Shown here: positions 1 to 12,475 of the stretch, one piece after another
How positions within the stretch are numbered: position 1 is the first letter of the stretch
Layout: every line of letters starts with the position of its first letter
Assembly (NCBI GenBank): GCA_009792885.1
Contig: WMCF01000173.1
Span: forward strand, 667,846-731,845
Direction of reading: 5' to 3'
Length of the DNA stretch: 64,000 nt
Origin: Eremophila alpestris peregrina
Lineage: Eukaryota > Chordata > Aves > Passeriformes > Alaudidae
Notes under the pieces: generated by a model
The model's input: the letters and a program-made list of their open reading frames with translations, nothing else
Told to the model about the DNA's origin: nothing
Databases searched by the model: none
Translations under genes and position numbers: made by a program

Positions 1-463
1 CCCTGTAGTGTTCCCTTCCTTTGTTGCCTGCTGCCTGAGTCCTTTGAGAAGCTTAGTGCTCAACCCGTTGGGGGCATTCCTGGCACAGCCCTTCCATTAA
101 TGGGATGGGAAGACACTAAGGTAAATCCCTCCTAGGCTGGCAGGTTGTCTGCCAACTGATCCCAGCCAGGAGGAGCACTGCTCCAGGGATTTAGTAGGCT
201 TGCTCACCAGAGGGCTGGAGGTGAAGAGACAGTGTGAGCTGGAGAGGTTCTTGCAGATGTGCTGGAGACACTCCTGGCACACTCCTCTGTGGTAACTCCA
301 GCCAGGACTGTCCTGGTGGGAGTGGAGATCCTGGTCTGTTGGTGGAGGTCCCAGGTGGGGCTGCCCAGGCCACTAAATGCTCATTCTTTTCTGGTTACTG
401 ACCTCCCCTAGGTGAGGAGGGGGACTGACTGTTGCTGCTGTGTCAATTCTTTAGGAACAGTCT
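1..463. other. Intergenic, nothing recognised
   Basis: No coding exon or family repeat is evident. The short open frames here have no recognisable protein features. Confidence 0.5.
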
Positions 464-720
464 TGTTAGGAAAATGAATCCACAAACACCAGAGGTTTAT
501 GTCCAAAAAGGAGACAGAGGAGTCCTGTAACATTATTCGAATAAAGGGAGAGACCACGGGGTATTTCCCTGGGGTCTCTCAAATTTTTGGAGGACGCAGA
601 CTCCTATTTATCTGGACTTCCTGGCCACACGTCCCTCTCTCTTTCCCCATCGGCTGAGGTACTTGAGAAGTACAGACTTCCTGCAATGCCTAATACCTAA
701 AGATTCTCCTTTAATGTATA
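464..720 (-). mobile_element. LTR-like segment, family shared with the right end
   Basis: This stretch is closely similar to the reverse complement of 63582-63831. Shared landmarks are GGAGACAGAGGAGTCCTG (about 510-527), CACCAGAGGTTTATGT (about 488-503) and GGCTGAGGTA (about 652-661). Read on the minus strand it has LTR order: upstream region, degraded polyadenylation signal (AATAAT), then a tail ending in CCTAACA at 464. The boundaries are approximate. Confidence 0.65.
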
Positions 721-990
721 ACCCCCCTTTCAATTTTTAATTCTTATGGAATTTCTGCGTTTTCCCCATGGTTTCTTTCATCTTTCAATATCCAATTTCA
801 TTTACCAGCAAACCTACAATTTGTTTGTAAAGGCAAGTATCTTTTCCATTCAATCAGTGGAATCCTCCCCGTTGTTTCTTTTATCTCTTAGTGCTGGTTT
901 TATCTACCAGCAGACCCACTGCCTGTTTGTGAAGACAACTGTCATTCCTCTCAGTCTCATTCCCAAACGGGCAGCACAAAAGCACTGACA
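721..990 (-). mobile_element. ERV internal sequence next to the LTR, with an internal duplication
   Basis: The poly-purine run complementary to ACCCCCCTTT at 720-730 marks the likely polypurine tract. Sequence beyond it is similar to the reverse complement of about 63430-63581 at the other window end. It contains a diverged direct duplication about 100 bp apart: TTTACCAGCAAACC...TTTGTAAAGGCAA at 800-836 and a matching TCTACCAGCAGACC...TTTGTGAAGACAA at about 903-940. I see no retroviral protein in it. Confidence 0.5.
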
Positions 991-1417
991 TGCAGGGGAA
1001 TCCCTGCTGCAGCTGCAACACACTTGAAAAGTCTGTGCTAAAGATTATTAGTGAGTTTTTAAAAAATAATTTTATTCTGAACTGGAGTTTTTTCAGATTG
1101 TTGTACCAATATTCATTTGGAAAGCTCAGGGATTAAATATAAACATAATGGTGGGAACAGACTGTGTTTCCTTAAAGGATATAACAGGAAGGTAATGATG
1201 CCTGTCTTGCTGGTCTGGTATGGATGGGATGGAGTCCATTTCCCTCACAGCAGCCTGTATGGTGCTAGTTTGGATTTGTGACTGATGCAGCGTTGGTAAG
1301 ACTGGGCTGTTTTGGCTGTTGCTAAGCTGTGCTGGGGTTGAGTGAGGAACAGGGAGAGGGCACAACCAGGACACCTGACCTGAACCAGCCAAAGGGATAT
1401 TCCATGCTGCATGAGGA
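991..1417. other. Intergenic, nothing recognised
   Basis: Between the ERV internal sequence and the first CR1 copy. No coding signal was seen. Confidence 0.5.
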
Positions 1418-1590
1418 TTACATCAGGTTGCCCAGAGAAGCTGTGGCAGCCCCATCCCTGGAAGTGTTCCAGGCCAGGTTGGACAGGGCTTGGAGCAACC
1501 TGGGCTAGTGGAAGGTGTCCCTGCCCATGCAGGGCGTGGAATGAAATGAGCTTTAAGGTCTCTTCCAACCCAAACCATTCTGTGATTATA
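1418..1590 (+). mobile_element. CR1 LINE 3' end
   Basis: Carries the CR1 landmarks TTGCCCAGAGAAGCTGTGG, a GGAAGTGTTCCAGGCCAGG run, and the terminal CTTCCAACCCAAACCATTCTGTGAT. It is 5'-truncated, as is usual. Confidence 0.85.
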
Positions 1591-2316
1591 TGATGTTGTG
1601 CTTAGCATTAGGAGCTAATGGAAAATAGGAGGAAGAGGGGATGTTCAGGTAAAACTTATTTTCACAGGGAACAACATTAAACCTTGCGTCTAAAAATCTA
1701 CACACTTCCATATTGCTTCTTTGATACTAGAGAAAAATAGAGGCAGAATTACCTGCTGCACATCCCTTCAGCTATGCTAACATCTCCCCAAGCCTGACCT
1801 CGGGTGCAAGATACATTCTTCTGTGAGGATGTTTGCTGTAAACAATGTACTTGTTATCAAGGAAGTTAAAAGGAGGCTTGTTGGATACCGAAGGGAATGA
1901 GCACTTGCCAAAAGATAAACGCCCAGCCATGCCTGCTTCCCATTCCGAGGCTCAGGGAAAATTGCTGCAGCACCAAAACATCCGCTATATTGACAGGAAC
2001 GTGGGAATTTACTTGAGATGTAGGAGCTGTGTGTGGTTCTTCCTCTAGCTTTTTAAAGGCTTGGTTGGTATGCTCTCCACAGCAACCCAGGGCATCTTGC
2101 AGAATTCCAAATACTTAGTTAAATGCAGCTGCACTCTGTGAGAACTTCTTTTTTTGGCAGTTAAAAAAAAGGGGAGGGGCGGGGGAAGGGAGAAGAGATG
2201 GTCAAAAAAAAGCGAAGATAGAAGGGATTCTGATAAAAGGGAATGGCTTATTAAAGGGATTCAGGAGGAAGGAGAGTAAGAAGAGAGTGCCTCATGGAAG
2301 ATTTTGTATGGAGTAC
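1591..2316. other. Intergenic spacer
   Basis: Apart from the purine-rich tract, no feature is supported. Confidence 0.5.
2163..2215. repeat. Purine-rich low-complexity tract
   Basis: A-run, then GGGGAGGGGCGGGGG and further A-rich purines. It lies about 100 bp outside the ERV terminus at 2317. Confidence 0.8.
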
Positions 2317-2451
2317 TGTCTTGGTTTGGAAAGACAGGTATCTGCCAGGGAAATCCGCCCCTTATTCTATTACCATCTGCATCATACTCAAATCCATAAA
2401 CTCTCCTACATATCTATATCTATACATCCAGTGAAATCTTACACACAAATC

Positions 2452-3444
2452 TCACTTAAGATTAGGGTTTCCATGTGGCACACAACTGGTTTTTTCATCA
2501 TTCTGCATTACCCACCAAGTGTAACCAGGTCCCTGTGCAAAAACAATCCCATGGATGGGTTCACCTTTGCCTGAGGTGGGGCTAATCATAACAGTCTTTC
2601 CTAAAATACCTTTCATGTGTACCACAAGGACTCTATCTCCATCCACTGTGTGCATGAGTTCGGTCTGGGCAGGAGCAGCTTGACAGATGGAGCCCCGGGT
2701 GTTGACCATCCAGGTGGCCTTTGCTAAGTTCATTTCCCAATTCTTGAAGGTCCCCCTGCCAAATGCCTTCAGGGTTGTCTTTAGTACTCTGTTGTACCAT
2801 TTAACTTTCCTGGCAGCTGGTGCATGATAAGGGATGTGATATATCCATTCAATACCATGTTCTCTGGCCCAGGTGTTTATAAGGCTGTTCTTGGAATGGG
2901 TCCTGTTGCCTGACTCAATCCTCTCAGGGGTACCATGCCTCCAAAGAACTTGCTTTTCCAGGCCCAGGACGTAGCATGGGGCAGTAGCATGGGGCACAGG
3001 GTAGGTTTCCAACCATCCTGTGGTGGCCTCTACCATGGTGAGCACGTAGCGCTTGCCTTGGCGGGTCTGGGGCAGGGTGATGTAATCAATCTGCCAGGCC
3101 TCCCCATAGTTATATTTGGACCACCGCCCACCGTACCACAGGGGCTTCACCCGCTTGGCCTGTTTGATGGCAGCACACGTCTCACAGTCATGGATAACCT
3201 GAGAGATACTGTCCATGGTTAGATCCACCTCTCGGTCTCGTGCCCACTTATAGGTGGCATCTCTGCCCTGGTGACCTGAGGCATCATGGGCCCATCGAGC
3301 TAGGAACAGCTCTCCCTTGTGTTGCCAGTCCAAGTCTATCTTTGACACCTCTATCTTTGCAGCCTGATCTACCTGCTCGTTGTTGCGGTGCTCCTCATTA
3401 GCCCGGCTCTTGGGGACATGGGCATCCACATGGCGGACTTTCAC
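2452..3444 (-). pseudogene. ERV integrase remnant (330 codons open)
   Basis: The frame holds the His-His-Cys-Cys zinc-binding N-domain (the CETC pair is visible), a core domain with the first catalytic aspartate in the QIDY context, and a C-terminal domain. The second catalytic acid position (in IES-G-N) is glycine, and the third (in the RKVKWYN context) lacks glutamate. Two of three catalytic acids are therefore lost and the enzyme should be inactive. The upstream frame continues into the RNase H remnant across an in-frame stop. Confidence 0.8.
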
Positions 3445-3516
3445 AGGTAGCTGCTCTACCTGAGTGGCAATGTCTTTCCATTCATCAGCAGCCCAGATTG
3501 GCTTTCCCCTCTGCTG

Positions 3517-3837
3517 CTAGTTGGCTTTTTTCCACCTTTCCAGCGAACCCCACAGAGCATTGGCTACCATCCATGAATCAGTGTAGAGGTAGAGCTTTGG
3601 CCACTTCCCTCTTTCAGCAATGTCCAGGGCCAATTGAATGGCTTTGAGTTCAGTCACTTGGCTTGACCCACCTTCTCCTTCAGTAGCCTGTGCAACCTGT
3701 CTTGTGGGGCTCCATAAGGTTGCTTTCCACTTCTGGTTCATCTTTACAATGCGACAGGAACTGTCAGTGAAAAGAGCAGAGCGCGTTTCTGCTGCTGGCA
3801 ATTGGTTGTATGATGGAGCTTCTTCAGCCCTTGACAC
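3517..3837 (-). pseudogene. ERV RNase H remnant
   Basis: It shows the RNase H landmarks: FTDSS with the first acidic residue, TELKA with the glutamate, and YTDSW with the next aspartate. The fourth (VDAH) lies beyond an in-frame TAG at 3517-3519, which breaks the RNase H frame from the integrase frame. No reverse transcriptase sequence is recognisable above 3885. Confidence 0.75.
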
Positions 3838-5397
3838 TTGTTCCTGCTCCTCTTCATCTATGAGACCAAAGTTTTCACTCTCTCAACAGATGGCAAAAAG
3901 AATATGTACTTTTTTTGGTTACATCTTGCAACCCAAGACAAGTACTTGGGGGAGAGGACTGGCCCAGGGCTGGGAGGTTGAATCTGTTAGGTTTTTTCTT
4001 TAATTTGGGGAAACAGGAATTGCTACAGTGCCTGGATCAGTATTAAACACTGGACAGTAGCAGGGAGACAGGCGTGGGGCAGAAAATGACAGGACATCTG
4101 CCTGTAGCTCACTCTGTAAGAAATGGCACATCTCTGTGTCTCAGTCTCAAAACTGAAGGCTAGACCACATTCATGGTCTCATACCACAGAAGGATGGACT
4201 CCCCTTTCAGTGCAGAGGAATCACCTGGTATCTGATGGTTTTTACTTTTTAGATCTTTTTGGGGGATAGTTTAATCATTTCAGGTTTTGGCTCAAGGCAG
4301 GAACTCAAGATTCCTCCACCAGCAGCATGTGTGGGATTCTGCCTCTTGCTTGCTAATGTCTGCTTAAATTTTTTTTCATTTGCATGAAAAGGCATCCTAG
4401 CAAATCAGAAGCACTTCATAGGGATTATGCTGCTGTTAATTATGTAGGAGCCCAGACACTATTCACAACAGTAATCAGAAAACTACCAAAGCAAATGCAG
4501 CAGGCTGAAATGCCAAATTAAGGTCTCACCTCTTGAATGCAGCTAAATTTGCAAGTGGATGCTGTACACTCTAAGTGTGGGGGTCCATGCTTCCCTGAGT
4601 GGTTCCCAAGCTTTATCCAGTGCATGCATCCCAGGGTTAGAACTGTGTTTGCAAGTGGGTTATACGTGAGCTGGGAGCCAGGGGAATCACCAGGGTCTGT
4701 GCTGAGATTTGGTGGAACACTTCTGTTCTCCCCTAGGGGGAAGGTGAATTGCTCCCCCTGCACCAGGCCTGCGCAGAAGTGGGTGACACTGCTGTCAGTG
4801 TGACTTCGGCGTTGTCAATTATCCATCTCATGGCTTCAACCTGTTCCAGGCTCCTGGGGTAGCTCTTTGTCAGCCTGTTCCTGCAGCTCACAGCCCGGAG
4901 GCATTGGGAAGGGAGTGCCAACAGTCTGCTCCTGAGTTCTGGCACTCACAGCCCAGAGTTCAGGAGAAAGCAATCACTGCACAACACCTCTGCAGCAGCC
5001 TTTTGGACCACATCCTCTGCAATTCATGCACTGTTGTTCTGTAACACCTCAGTTGGTACCTCCTATGTGTTACTCAAAGCCCAGCAGATGTTGCAGCTTT
5101 TAATTCTAGGTGAGGTCTCAGTGAGTGCTTGGTGTTTTCTGTCAAGGATTATTGGCACTAAGGGATCCACTTTTGCAATTCTCACTGCACACAGTCATGC
5201 CCCTGGTTAGTTTTATTTTCTTTGCTGTTGCAGGCTCTGTTTTCATTTCATGGCTGAGGTCCATAGCAGAGAGAATTGTCTGGACACAGTCCTGGGATAA
5301 ATTAATCTTCATTACAGAAGGTGGGATTTCTTAACATGACAGCTCTGCAGTGATATTTACATCAGATTTAGATTTATATTAGGAAGAAATTATTGAC

Positions 5398-5475
5398 TGT
5401 GAGGGTGGGAAGGCCCTGGCACAGGTTGCCCAGAGAAGCTGTGACTGCCCCATCCCTGGAAGAGTTCAAGTATGT
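5398..5475 (+). mobile_element. CR1 fragment
   Basis: A short internal piece (GGCCCTGGCACAGGTTGCCC through CCCTGGAAGAGTTCAAG) lacking the CR1 terminus. Confidence 0.7.
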
Positions 5476-7081
5476 TTGCTGTAGCTGGATTGACACAAAC
5501 TCTGGTGCCTTGTTGTCTGTGACTGGGGAATTGCTTTCCTTGTTTACCACCTGGTAGTTTTCCTGCTGGCAGCCTGGATCAGAGGTGGGAAATTCAGTGC
5601 CAGGATCATTTTTTGCATCCAGGTACTTTAGGTAACCATGCCAGTGCCAAAGTCGATTGCAAATTCAGCAGGTCCTGACTGAGTTTTGTCATTCTTGTAC
5701 TGGACAGTCCCAGACAGGATCAGTAGCATCTGACTCTGGGCAGACATTCCAAGAGCAAACTCCTTTCTGTATTAAGTCTGCTTGGACCTTTTTTTTTTTT
5801 TCATCCTGTTGCTTCTGAGGTTGAAAAATGTGTAGTCTAATAATGTTATCCTTAGATATCCTGTTACAATATGATACCTTTATGGATAACTATATATTCA
5901 TCTTGGCAGAAGTAATACAAGAAAGATGCACTTGGATGTGGGGGGAAAACACCCCTCTACTCTCTATTTTGATCAGACTTACTGGATCTTTTCCAGTAAA
6001 GATTCTTCAGGAAGTGGGAAAAGATTCCTGCTATTCTTCTAGGACTTGAATGCGCCACAGGACAAAAATAGCTGTCATTAATATTGTATGCATATTTTGC
6101 CAGAGGATGGCAGTGTGGAAGGGTTTGAATTGCTCTGGGAATGCCTTTGTCTCAGCTGGGGAAGGAAAATGCCATCTGCTTTCACAGGCCAGTCAGCTCA
6201 TGCACCCAGACAGCTCCACCTTCAGCCAAATCGGAAAAATAAGGCTGGGGGCTGGTGGGTTAAATGGATTTAAGCTAAAAGATTGCCAAACCAGTGACCT
6301 GCCCCGAGAGTGCTATCTTTAAAGGGAGAATAATTCAGTGAAGAAATCAGTTATTTGGTAAAATACAAAGTTTGTGTGGGAAGGGAGAGTTAAATATATG
6401 TAAACCAGAACTGGGACTAGAGCACTTAATTAATGTAGCACTAATCCAAAAAGTTCAGCTAGCAATCTGTGGGCCTCTTGGGCAAATTTGTAAGAAAGTA
6501 ATAATGCAAAGTATGTGGGTTTTTTCCTATTTGTCTCTTCCATCAGCTTGTGTTGGTACAACCTTTAGAATATTTGTCAAAATATTCATTGCCTGCTTCT
6601 TCTTTCAGCTTGCAGAGGTGGCATAGATCTAGGCTAGAGACTGAAATATGTACTCTGTCTCCTTATTACCAAACTAGTGGGTTTATTCTGTCTGCAAGGC
6701 ATTGATCTGGTGCTTACAAACAATTCCCTGTGCAGTTCAGACCAATCCAGTTTCCAAGGAACTGTCCTGCAGCCTGATGTTGGAGCTCCAGATGTTGGCC
6801 CGTCCCCTGCCACTTGCTCTTGCATGGCCACAGGGGGAATTTGGATCCACAGGGTGTTCCCAGGGTTGGGTTTGTGTCTGGCTGCCCCAGTTCCATTGGC
6901 TTTGGGACAGCAAATACCAAGTGACCCTTGAGACCATGAGCCAAGGTGTTTCCAGGGGCAGTGCTTGGTGACACCTGCACAGCCCCTCTGCAAGGATGTT
7001 TAGGTGCTGGGCAGTGAAGGGGTTTGCACCTCAGCAGGACTCAGCTGCCTTCATCTGCACAGTGCCTGTGGGAGCTGGCTC

Positions 7082-7090
7082 TGTGTGTCT

Positions 7091-7125
<35 letters not shown>
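7082..7125. repeat. (TG)n microsatellite
   Basis: An imperfect then pure TG run of about 44 bp in intergenic sequence. Likely length-variable. Confidence 0.95.
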
Positions 7126-7127
<2 letters not shown>

Positions 7128-9067
7128 AAAGGCCAAATCCTGCATCCAGCTGAATCCCACTGAGAGGAATGTTGTGGCTATCCAAAGAGCCAGGAGTATC
7201 AGGAAAAGGAGGCAGGGGGATACCAAAAGCTACTAGAGGGATTGTACAATATAATTAAAACTCGAGGGGCTCAGAAGTGCTTAACAGGGGCTTCCTAGTG
7301 CTGATAGCAACATGTGCTTTGGAAGCCTGACTTCCCTGAAGGCTGTGGTGTGCCTGTGAACTGTGTCTGTGAAACTTCTGAGCACACAAGGCACTTCAGC
7401 CTGGTAAATACAGCTGCCAGTGTCCCCAGCAATCCATCCACTGGGACAGTGACAAAGTGCCTCAAACACCACCAGAACCACAGCCAGGGCTGGGGTTTGC
7501 CATTTGAAACCTTTTCCTCAAGCCCATGGGGGTGCAGCAACAGAGCTGGGTGCAGGTAAAAGGGTCTATGGAAAACCCCAGCCCAAGTGAGGGGATGGAC
7601 CAGGATCTATCCAGGGGTCCAGACAGGAGCAGCAGGAACTGGGGCTGTAGGCAAGGCTGCAGATGGGTCCAAGGGGTCACCTGCCTTCCAGCTCAGGTCA
7701 GGATTGGGTGCCAGGCATGGAGCTGAACAGGACCCTCTGGACAGGAGTGCAGGGAGAGGCTGCTCAAGCAGTTAGGGACAAATGGTGCCCTCAGGGTGCT
7801 GGTTCCTGTGGCTCTGCACTCAGGCAGCCTCCTGCTTCCAGCTCCATTGTCACTGACTTTTCCACCTGCTGATACATTCCCCAGGCTCACAAGGGGAATG
7901 CTTGCTGCTCCCTGTGCTTGTGAGACTGGGGAATGTTTCTCAGGCACATACTGGACAGGCAATGCATCTGTGTTTCTGACTTTTCACATTCAAGCAGTGT
8001 TCCCAGTATCACTTGGAAAAGCAAGGACAAATTCAACAGCAGATTTTCTTTGTCTTACTTAGGTCAGCACCCCAATTTAATGAAGCAGGATATGGGTCTG
8101 AGCTTGGCTATATTTTGACAGTCTTGAGGGCAAAACTCCTGAGCTGAAGATGCTGTCAAGTTGTTCATTTGCAATGGCTGAAGAGAACTGCTGCAGAAAT
8201 AAATCCAGGTTTACCAAGGGCATTGTACTGTGTAACTTGGCATCTCTCAGTTGAGTCCTGAGCCAAAGTCACTTCCTTGGCTTCCTTCTCATCTAATCCT
8301 AAGACTGGTCACTTCTTGTAATTGGATTAAGCAGCTAGAATATGCAAAATAGAGCTGGGACCAAATTCCAGCCTGACAATGGATCACAGAAGCCTCTTCT
8401 CACACACACTGGCCATTCCCTGTGCATCTTCTGCCAAGTGTGTTGTGCTGAGGACTTGTGACACTTTCCATGTGATGCACTGCACAGCACCATGCCTGGA
8501 GCATGCAACAAAAGCAACAATAAGCCTTCTCAGAACTCAGCTGGGCTTTGTACTCATGAATAAAACATCTCCTCCCTTGGTTTACTTAGGGTTTTGTGTG
8601 CTGAGACATGAGTGGTGACAGGAAATCAGGAAAGTGTTCTGCAAAATAAAAATAAGGTTTATTTATGTGGCTGTCAAAAGTTTGGTGTCCACACTGGGCT
8701 GAAATGATCCACCCCTTGTAGCAGAAAATCTCTGTTGCACATGGGGCTGCACCAGCTGTGGGATGAAATCCTGGTGCCTTATTAAAGTCAAGCTTCAGAG
8801 GTTTCCAGTCTCACTGGGGTTGACTTTTCTGCTGTCACTGGAGTTGTCTTTTCTGTCCTTCCTTGTCTCTGTTTTCCTCCTGGAAAACACAGAGAAACCC
8901 CTGGGATATTATAGCCAGGCAGGGGTGAGAAGCTTCTTGCATGGACACGGACATTGCCACTCCCCACTAAGGAAAGAAAACACCTTCACTGTAGGCAGAA
9001 TTGTGTTCAGCAACCTGGCAGCTTTCCATGATGCAGTCACTCAGTGGTGGATGAAGGAGGACTAGTG

Positions 9068-9235
9068 TCTGCCTCAGCTTCAGTAAAGCCTTTGATGCTG
9101 TCTGCCACACCATCCTTACCCAGGGGCTGACAAAGGGCAGGTCAAGGAAGTGGCCAGTGGGGCAAACTGAAAACTGGCCAAATGACCAGAGGGTGCTGAG
9201 CAGTGGCACAAAGCCCATCCGCAAAGGATTTGCTG
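9068..9235 (+). mobile_element. CR1-type reverse transcriptase fragment
   Basis: One frame reads FSKAFDAVCHTILTQ and, 50 codons on, DQRVLSSGTKP, both conserved segments of LINE reverse transcriptase. The stretch between them is shortened and no active-site aspartates are present. Confidence 0.55.
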
Positions 9236-9304
9236 CTAAGGTACCCTGGGGACTGATTATATTGATTGTCATTAATTACCTGGCTGATGGGACACAGCAT
9301 ATCC

Positions 9305-9427
9305 TCCCCACAGAGTCACAGCCTGGTTTGAAATCCCTGAAAGCCCATCTCTTTCTACCCCCTGCCATGGGCAGGGACAACACCTTCCACTAGACCAGAT
9401 TGTTCAGAGCCTCATGCAGCCTGGGGC
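9305..9427 (-). mobile_element. CR1 fragment
   Basis: Reads in reverse as a diverged CR1 3' end (CCTGCCATGGGCAGGGACA, CCTTCCACTAGACCAG). Confidence 0.65.
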
Positions 9428-12400
9428 CCTGGGGTCTACTCAGCATTCAGCTTGTGGCTTGGTGGCCTGTTTGATGCTCCACCACCTGCAGTTCTCAGCA
9501 TCTAAAGGGACATCAAATTATCTCTGTATTTTCTTCTAAGTGTGTTAGCTTTAATATGTAGTTTTTTCAATGATACTTTACAGTTCTTGCTCTGATGTTT
9601 ATTTAATGCTGAAATAAACATCAACAAAACTGCTCCCATAGGGTAATAACCTCCACTATAATGTTTCTCTGCTAGAATTGCATTATATTTAAAACTTAGA
9701 GAACTAAAGCATAGAAACAACCTGAAAATAGGATTAACATCTTATATGATACCATCAAAATTACTGTTAAATAAATATATCAATCCAGCAAGAGTCTTTG
9801 TTGTATTTACAAATTTGAGAAAGCATTCACTGAGTTGAATAATACATTAAGAGTTCAAAGCAGCTCAAATGAAAATCCCAATTAGACTTGGCTCACAGTG
9901 CTCCCATCTGGGTTCTCCTCTTACTTGTGGGACATCTAGTGGCAGAAAGGAGACTGGAGCTTGGGAGACAAAATTATATTTAAAAATGTGATTCTTGCTT
10001 TTAAAAAGGACACTGAAACCTTTTTCTTCGTGATAGTTGGAGGCTGAAAGAGTTGTGTGGGTTTTTAGTATTGATGTTTAAAAACAGGTTTGGCTTTTAG
10101 TCACAAAAGCAGTTTGTGTGGGAGCAGCAGGGACAAACTGCAACTTGCTTTTCTTAGTGCTGCTCTGTTGAGAAATAGCTTCAGGTAAAGTTTTGCCCTG
10201 ATCAGGACTGATCCCTGTTCCAGATCACCTCTCTCTGTTCCAGCTTCTCAGAGTTGCATTTATGACACCCAACTGCTCCTTCCAGAAGCTCTTTATACAT
10301 TTTATTTCCCCTTGATGGTTTCTCTGTCAGGTATATCCTACTCTTGTCCCTGAGCTTCTCAGGCCAGGTGTGGGGTTCTTCAGCAGATGGAGCAGAACTC
10401 AGCCTGGCTGTGTGAATTTGGAAATACAGGTGGAGTAGTGAGGTGGGGGGCAGGAAAAAAGAGGTGTTGTGCTCAAGCCTTGCTACACCTGCAGGATTCA
10501 ATGTATTCTGCTAGAAATAATTTGGAGAAAGAATCTCAGTCTTTTAATGGGTATAGCCTGGAATGGGACAGCTCCCCTTTCCCTTCTGTGTTCCTCTTTC
10601 CAGGCCAGGGAGAGGTGCAGCACAGTCCAAATAATGGAGCAAGAGGAACTTTCTAAAAATCATCAGCCCTGGGCTCAGGGTGCCAGTGAGCTTGCACAGC
10701 AAGAGGTTTCCTGGGTATTGTTCTGCTGTCCCACTCCACTGGCTCTGTACGAATAATTGTGGAAGCAGTGGAATGTTCTTCCTTTTTCTCTTTTATTTTT
10801 TCTCTGAACTTTCCACTTGGCAAAGCCCATGCAAACATTCTTGCTTGATGGAGCTGGAAGAACTAATGTGAAGTTTCATAACAGCCTTGGGTATTTCACA
10901 GCGGAATCAGATCAGGTAGAATATGTACCTGCCTTTAAATCTCTGCTTTAATGGTGTGGTGTTTATCACCTTTCTAGTACTTGGCCTGTTTGAGGCCTTT
11001 TTTTGGTTTTTTTCCATTATGATCTGTAGCCTTAAGGGCACAGAATCCACTCAGAAAGCAAATTGATACTCCTCTGACCCTCAGTTTTGGGAATTTGTGT
11101 AGCGGGGCCCCAGAGGAAAGATTAGCTGGAATTTCTGAGCATTGTCAGTACATTTCTGCACTTGAGAGTTTGAAGGTCATGGCTCTGCCCTTTGCAATCA
11201 CCCAGGTGACACCTGGGCTCCGAGATGCTGGGTGACATTTTCAGAGAGGGTGGAACACCTGGGAACCCAGTCATGCTCTCTCATGACACACCCCCAAACG
11301 GACCCACACTTGCTCCTGGTCCCCCTCAGCAGAATGGGGAACTAAATAAACCCCCCAAAGATCCCCTTTCTTTTTCTTGGCTGAGCATGGTGCTGCGTGG
11401 TGTGGGCTACCCCTTTGGTCAGCTGTGCTGGTTCTCAGGTGATCCAGCCTCTCCAGGTGGAGGTAGTCCAAGGTCCCCTACTAGCACTGGTTGCCAAAGT
11501 ATGCAGGAACAAGGTGGGAGGCTCTGGAGCAGTGCCCATGTGTGAAGCCACCTCCACTGATATTCAAGGCTATTTGCCACCCAAAAGAAGCTGGAGCAGC
11601 AATTAGGTCCATTCTTGTGGCTCTTTTCCAGTTCTGTAAGAGGGAACTGGGAAAAAGCAATTGCAGCAGCAGAGGTTGTCTGAGGTGGAAGAGAGGGAAG
11701 AGCACTTGGGAAAGAGATGTGCCTGGAGGCAGCAGGCTTACATGGAGCTTCCTTCCCATGGGGCAGGAAGGCTTTAGGAGTGAAGTCCAGTGGCTTTAAA
11801 GGCTTCCATCTAGGCCTCCAACACTACAAGACATTTTGGAGAGACTCAGAATGCTGTGGAATCTGTTTTTACTAGGAATGCTGGGGTTGGAGAGATGGTA
11901 CCCTCCACTGTGGGTCAGGAGAGAGACTTCCCTGCAAGCTCTCTTTCTATGCCTATTTTCCCTGCCTCCCTCATTGATCAGGTAGTACTTGCAGATCACA
12001 CTTTGATAACATCCAATTTTTCTCATTTAAAATCTCTCCAAATGTTTTGGAGTAATTCAGTATTTTAAACCAAAGAACAATGTAGGCAGCCCCACCATGG
12101 ATCTCTAGCTTAATTCTTCCGCATCCAAAGTTATGGCCCCTGACCTGATCCAGGTTCAGACACATTGTCAGAGGTTCTACACAGCTAAGCATTCTTGGGC
12201 TCCAGTCTTTACTGTTGTGCCCCTCTGAGCATTCCTTCTGTTGTCCAATGTCCTGATGGGCCAGAACACCTGTAAGTCTGCAAGCTGAGTTTTAAAATCA
12301 TCCAAACCATGGTTGTGAAGCCTCGTTTGAAAATGAGCTCCTTAAATGTGTGTGTTTAGGGGAAAGTGTATGAGTGGCATAAATACTGGATTTTGAGACA

Positions 12401-12475
12401 AATCTTGAAATTACAGTAGCTTATTCCATACCTGGAATCAAGAGTGAATCAGATAAATTGTTGTTACGCAACTCA
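9428..12475. other. Intergenic, nothing recognised
   Basis: AT-rich single-copy-looking DNA with no exon I can support. Confidence 0.5.

Larger units (their letters stand above)
2317..3885 (-). mobile_element. Decayed ERVL-like endogenous retrovirus fragment (pol 3' part)
   Basis: An old retroviral insert read from about 3885 down to 2317. It holds RNase H then integrase; reverse transcriptase, gag and a full LTR are absent. A purine-rich stretch (AATAAGGGGCGG, minus strand) lies at about 2350-2365. It is followed by about 40 bases ending in a CAAACCAAGACA-type LTR terminus at 2317, which suggests that most of the 3' LTR is deleted. The absence of env between integrase and that terminus fits ERVL-type elements, and assignment to that class is by general resemblance. 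Confidence 0.75.
3886..9067. other. Intergenic, sparse repeats
   Basis: Holds one CR1 fragment and the TG microsatellite. Open frames up to 121 codons overlap on both strands and lack recognisable domains or matched splice sites. Confidence 0.5.

Noticed and set aside
2935..3222. Plus-strand open frame of 95 codons
   Set aside because: Antisense shadow of the retroviral integrase remnant.
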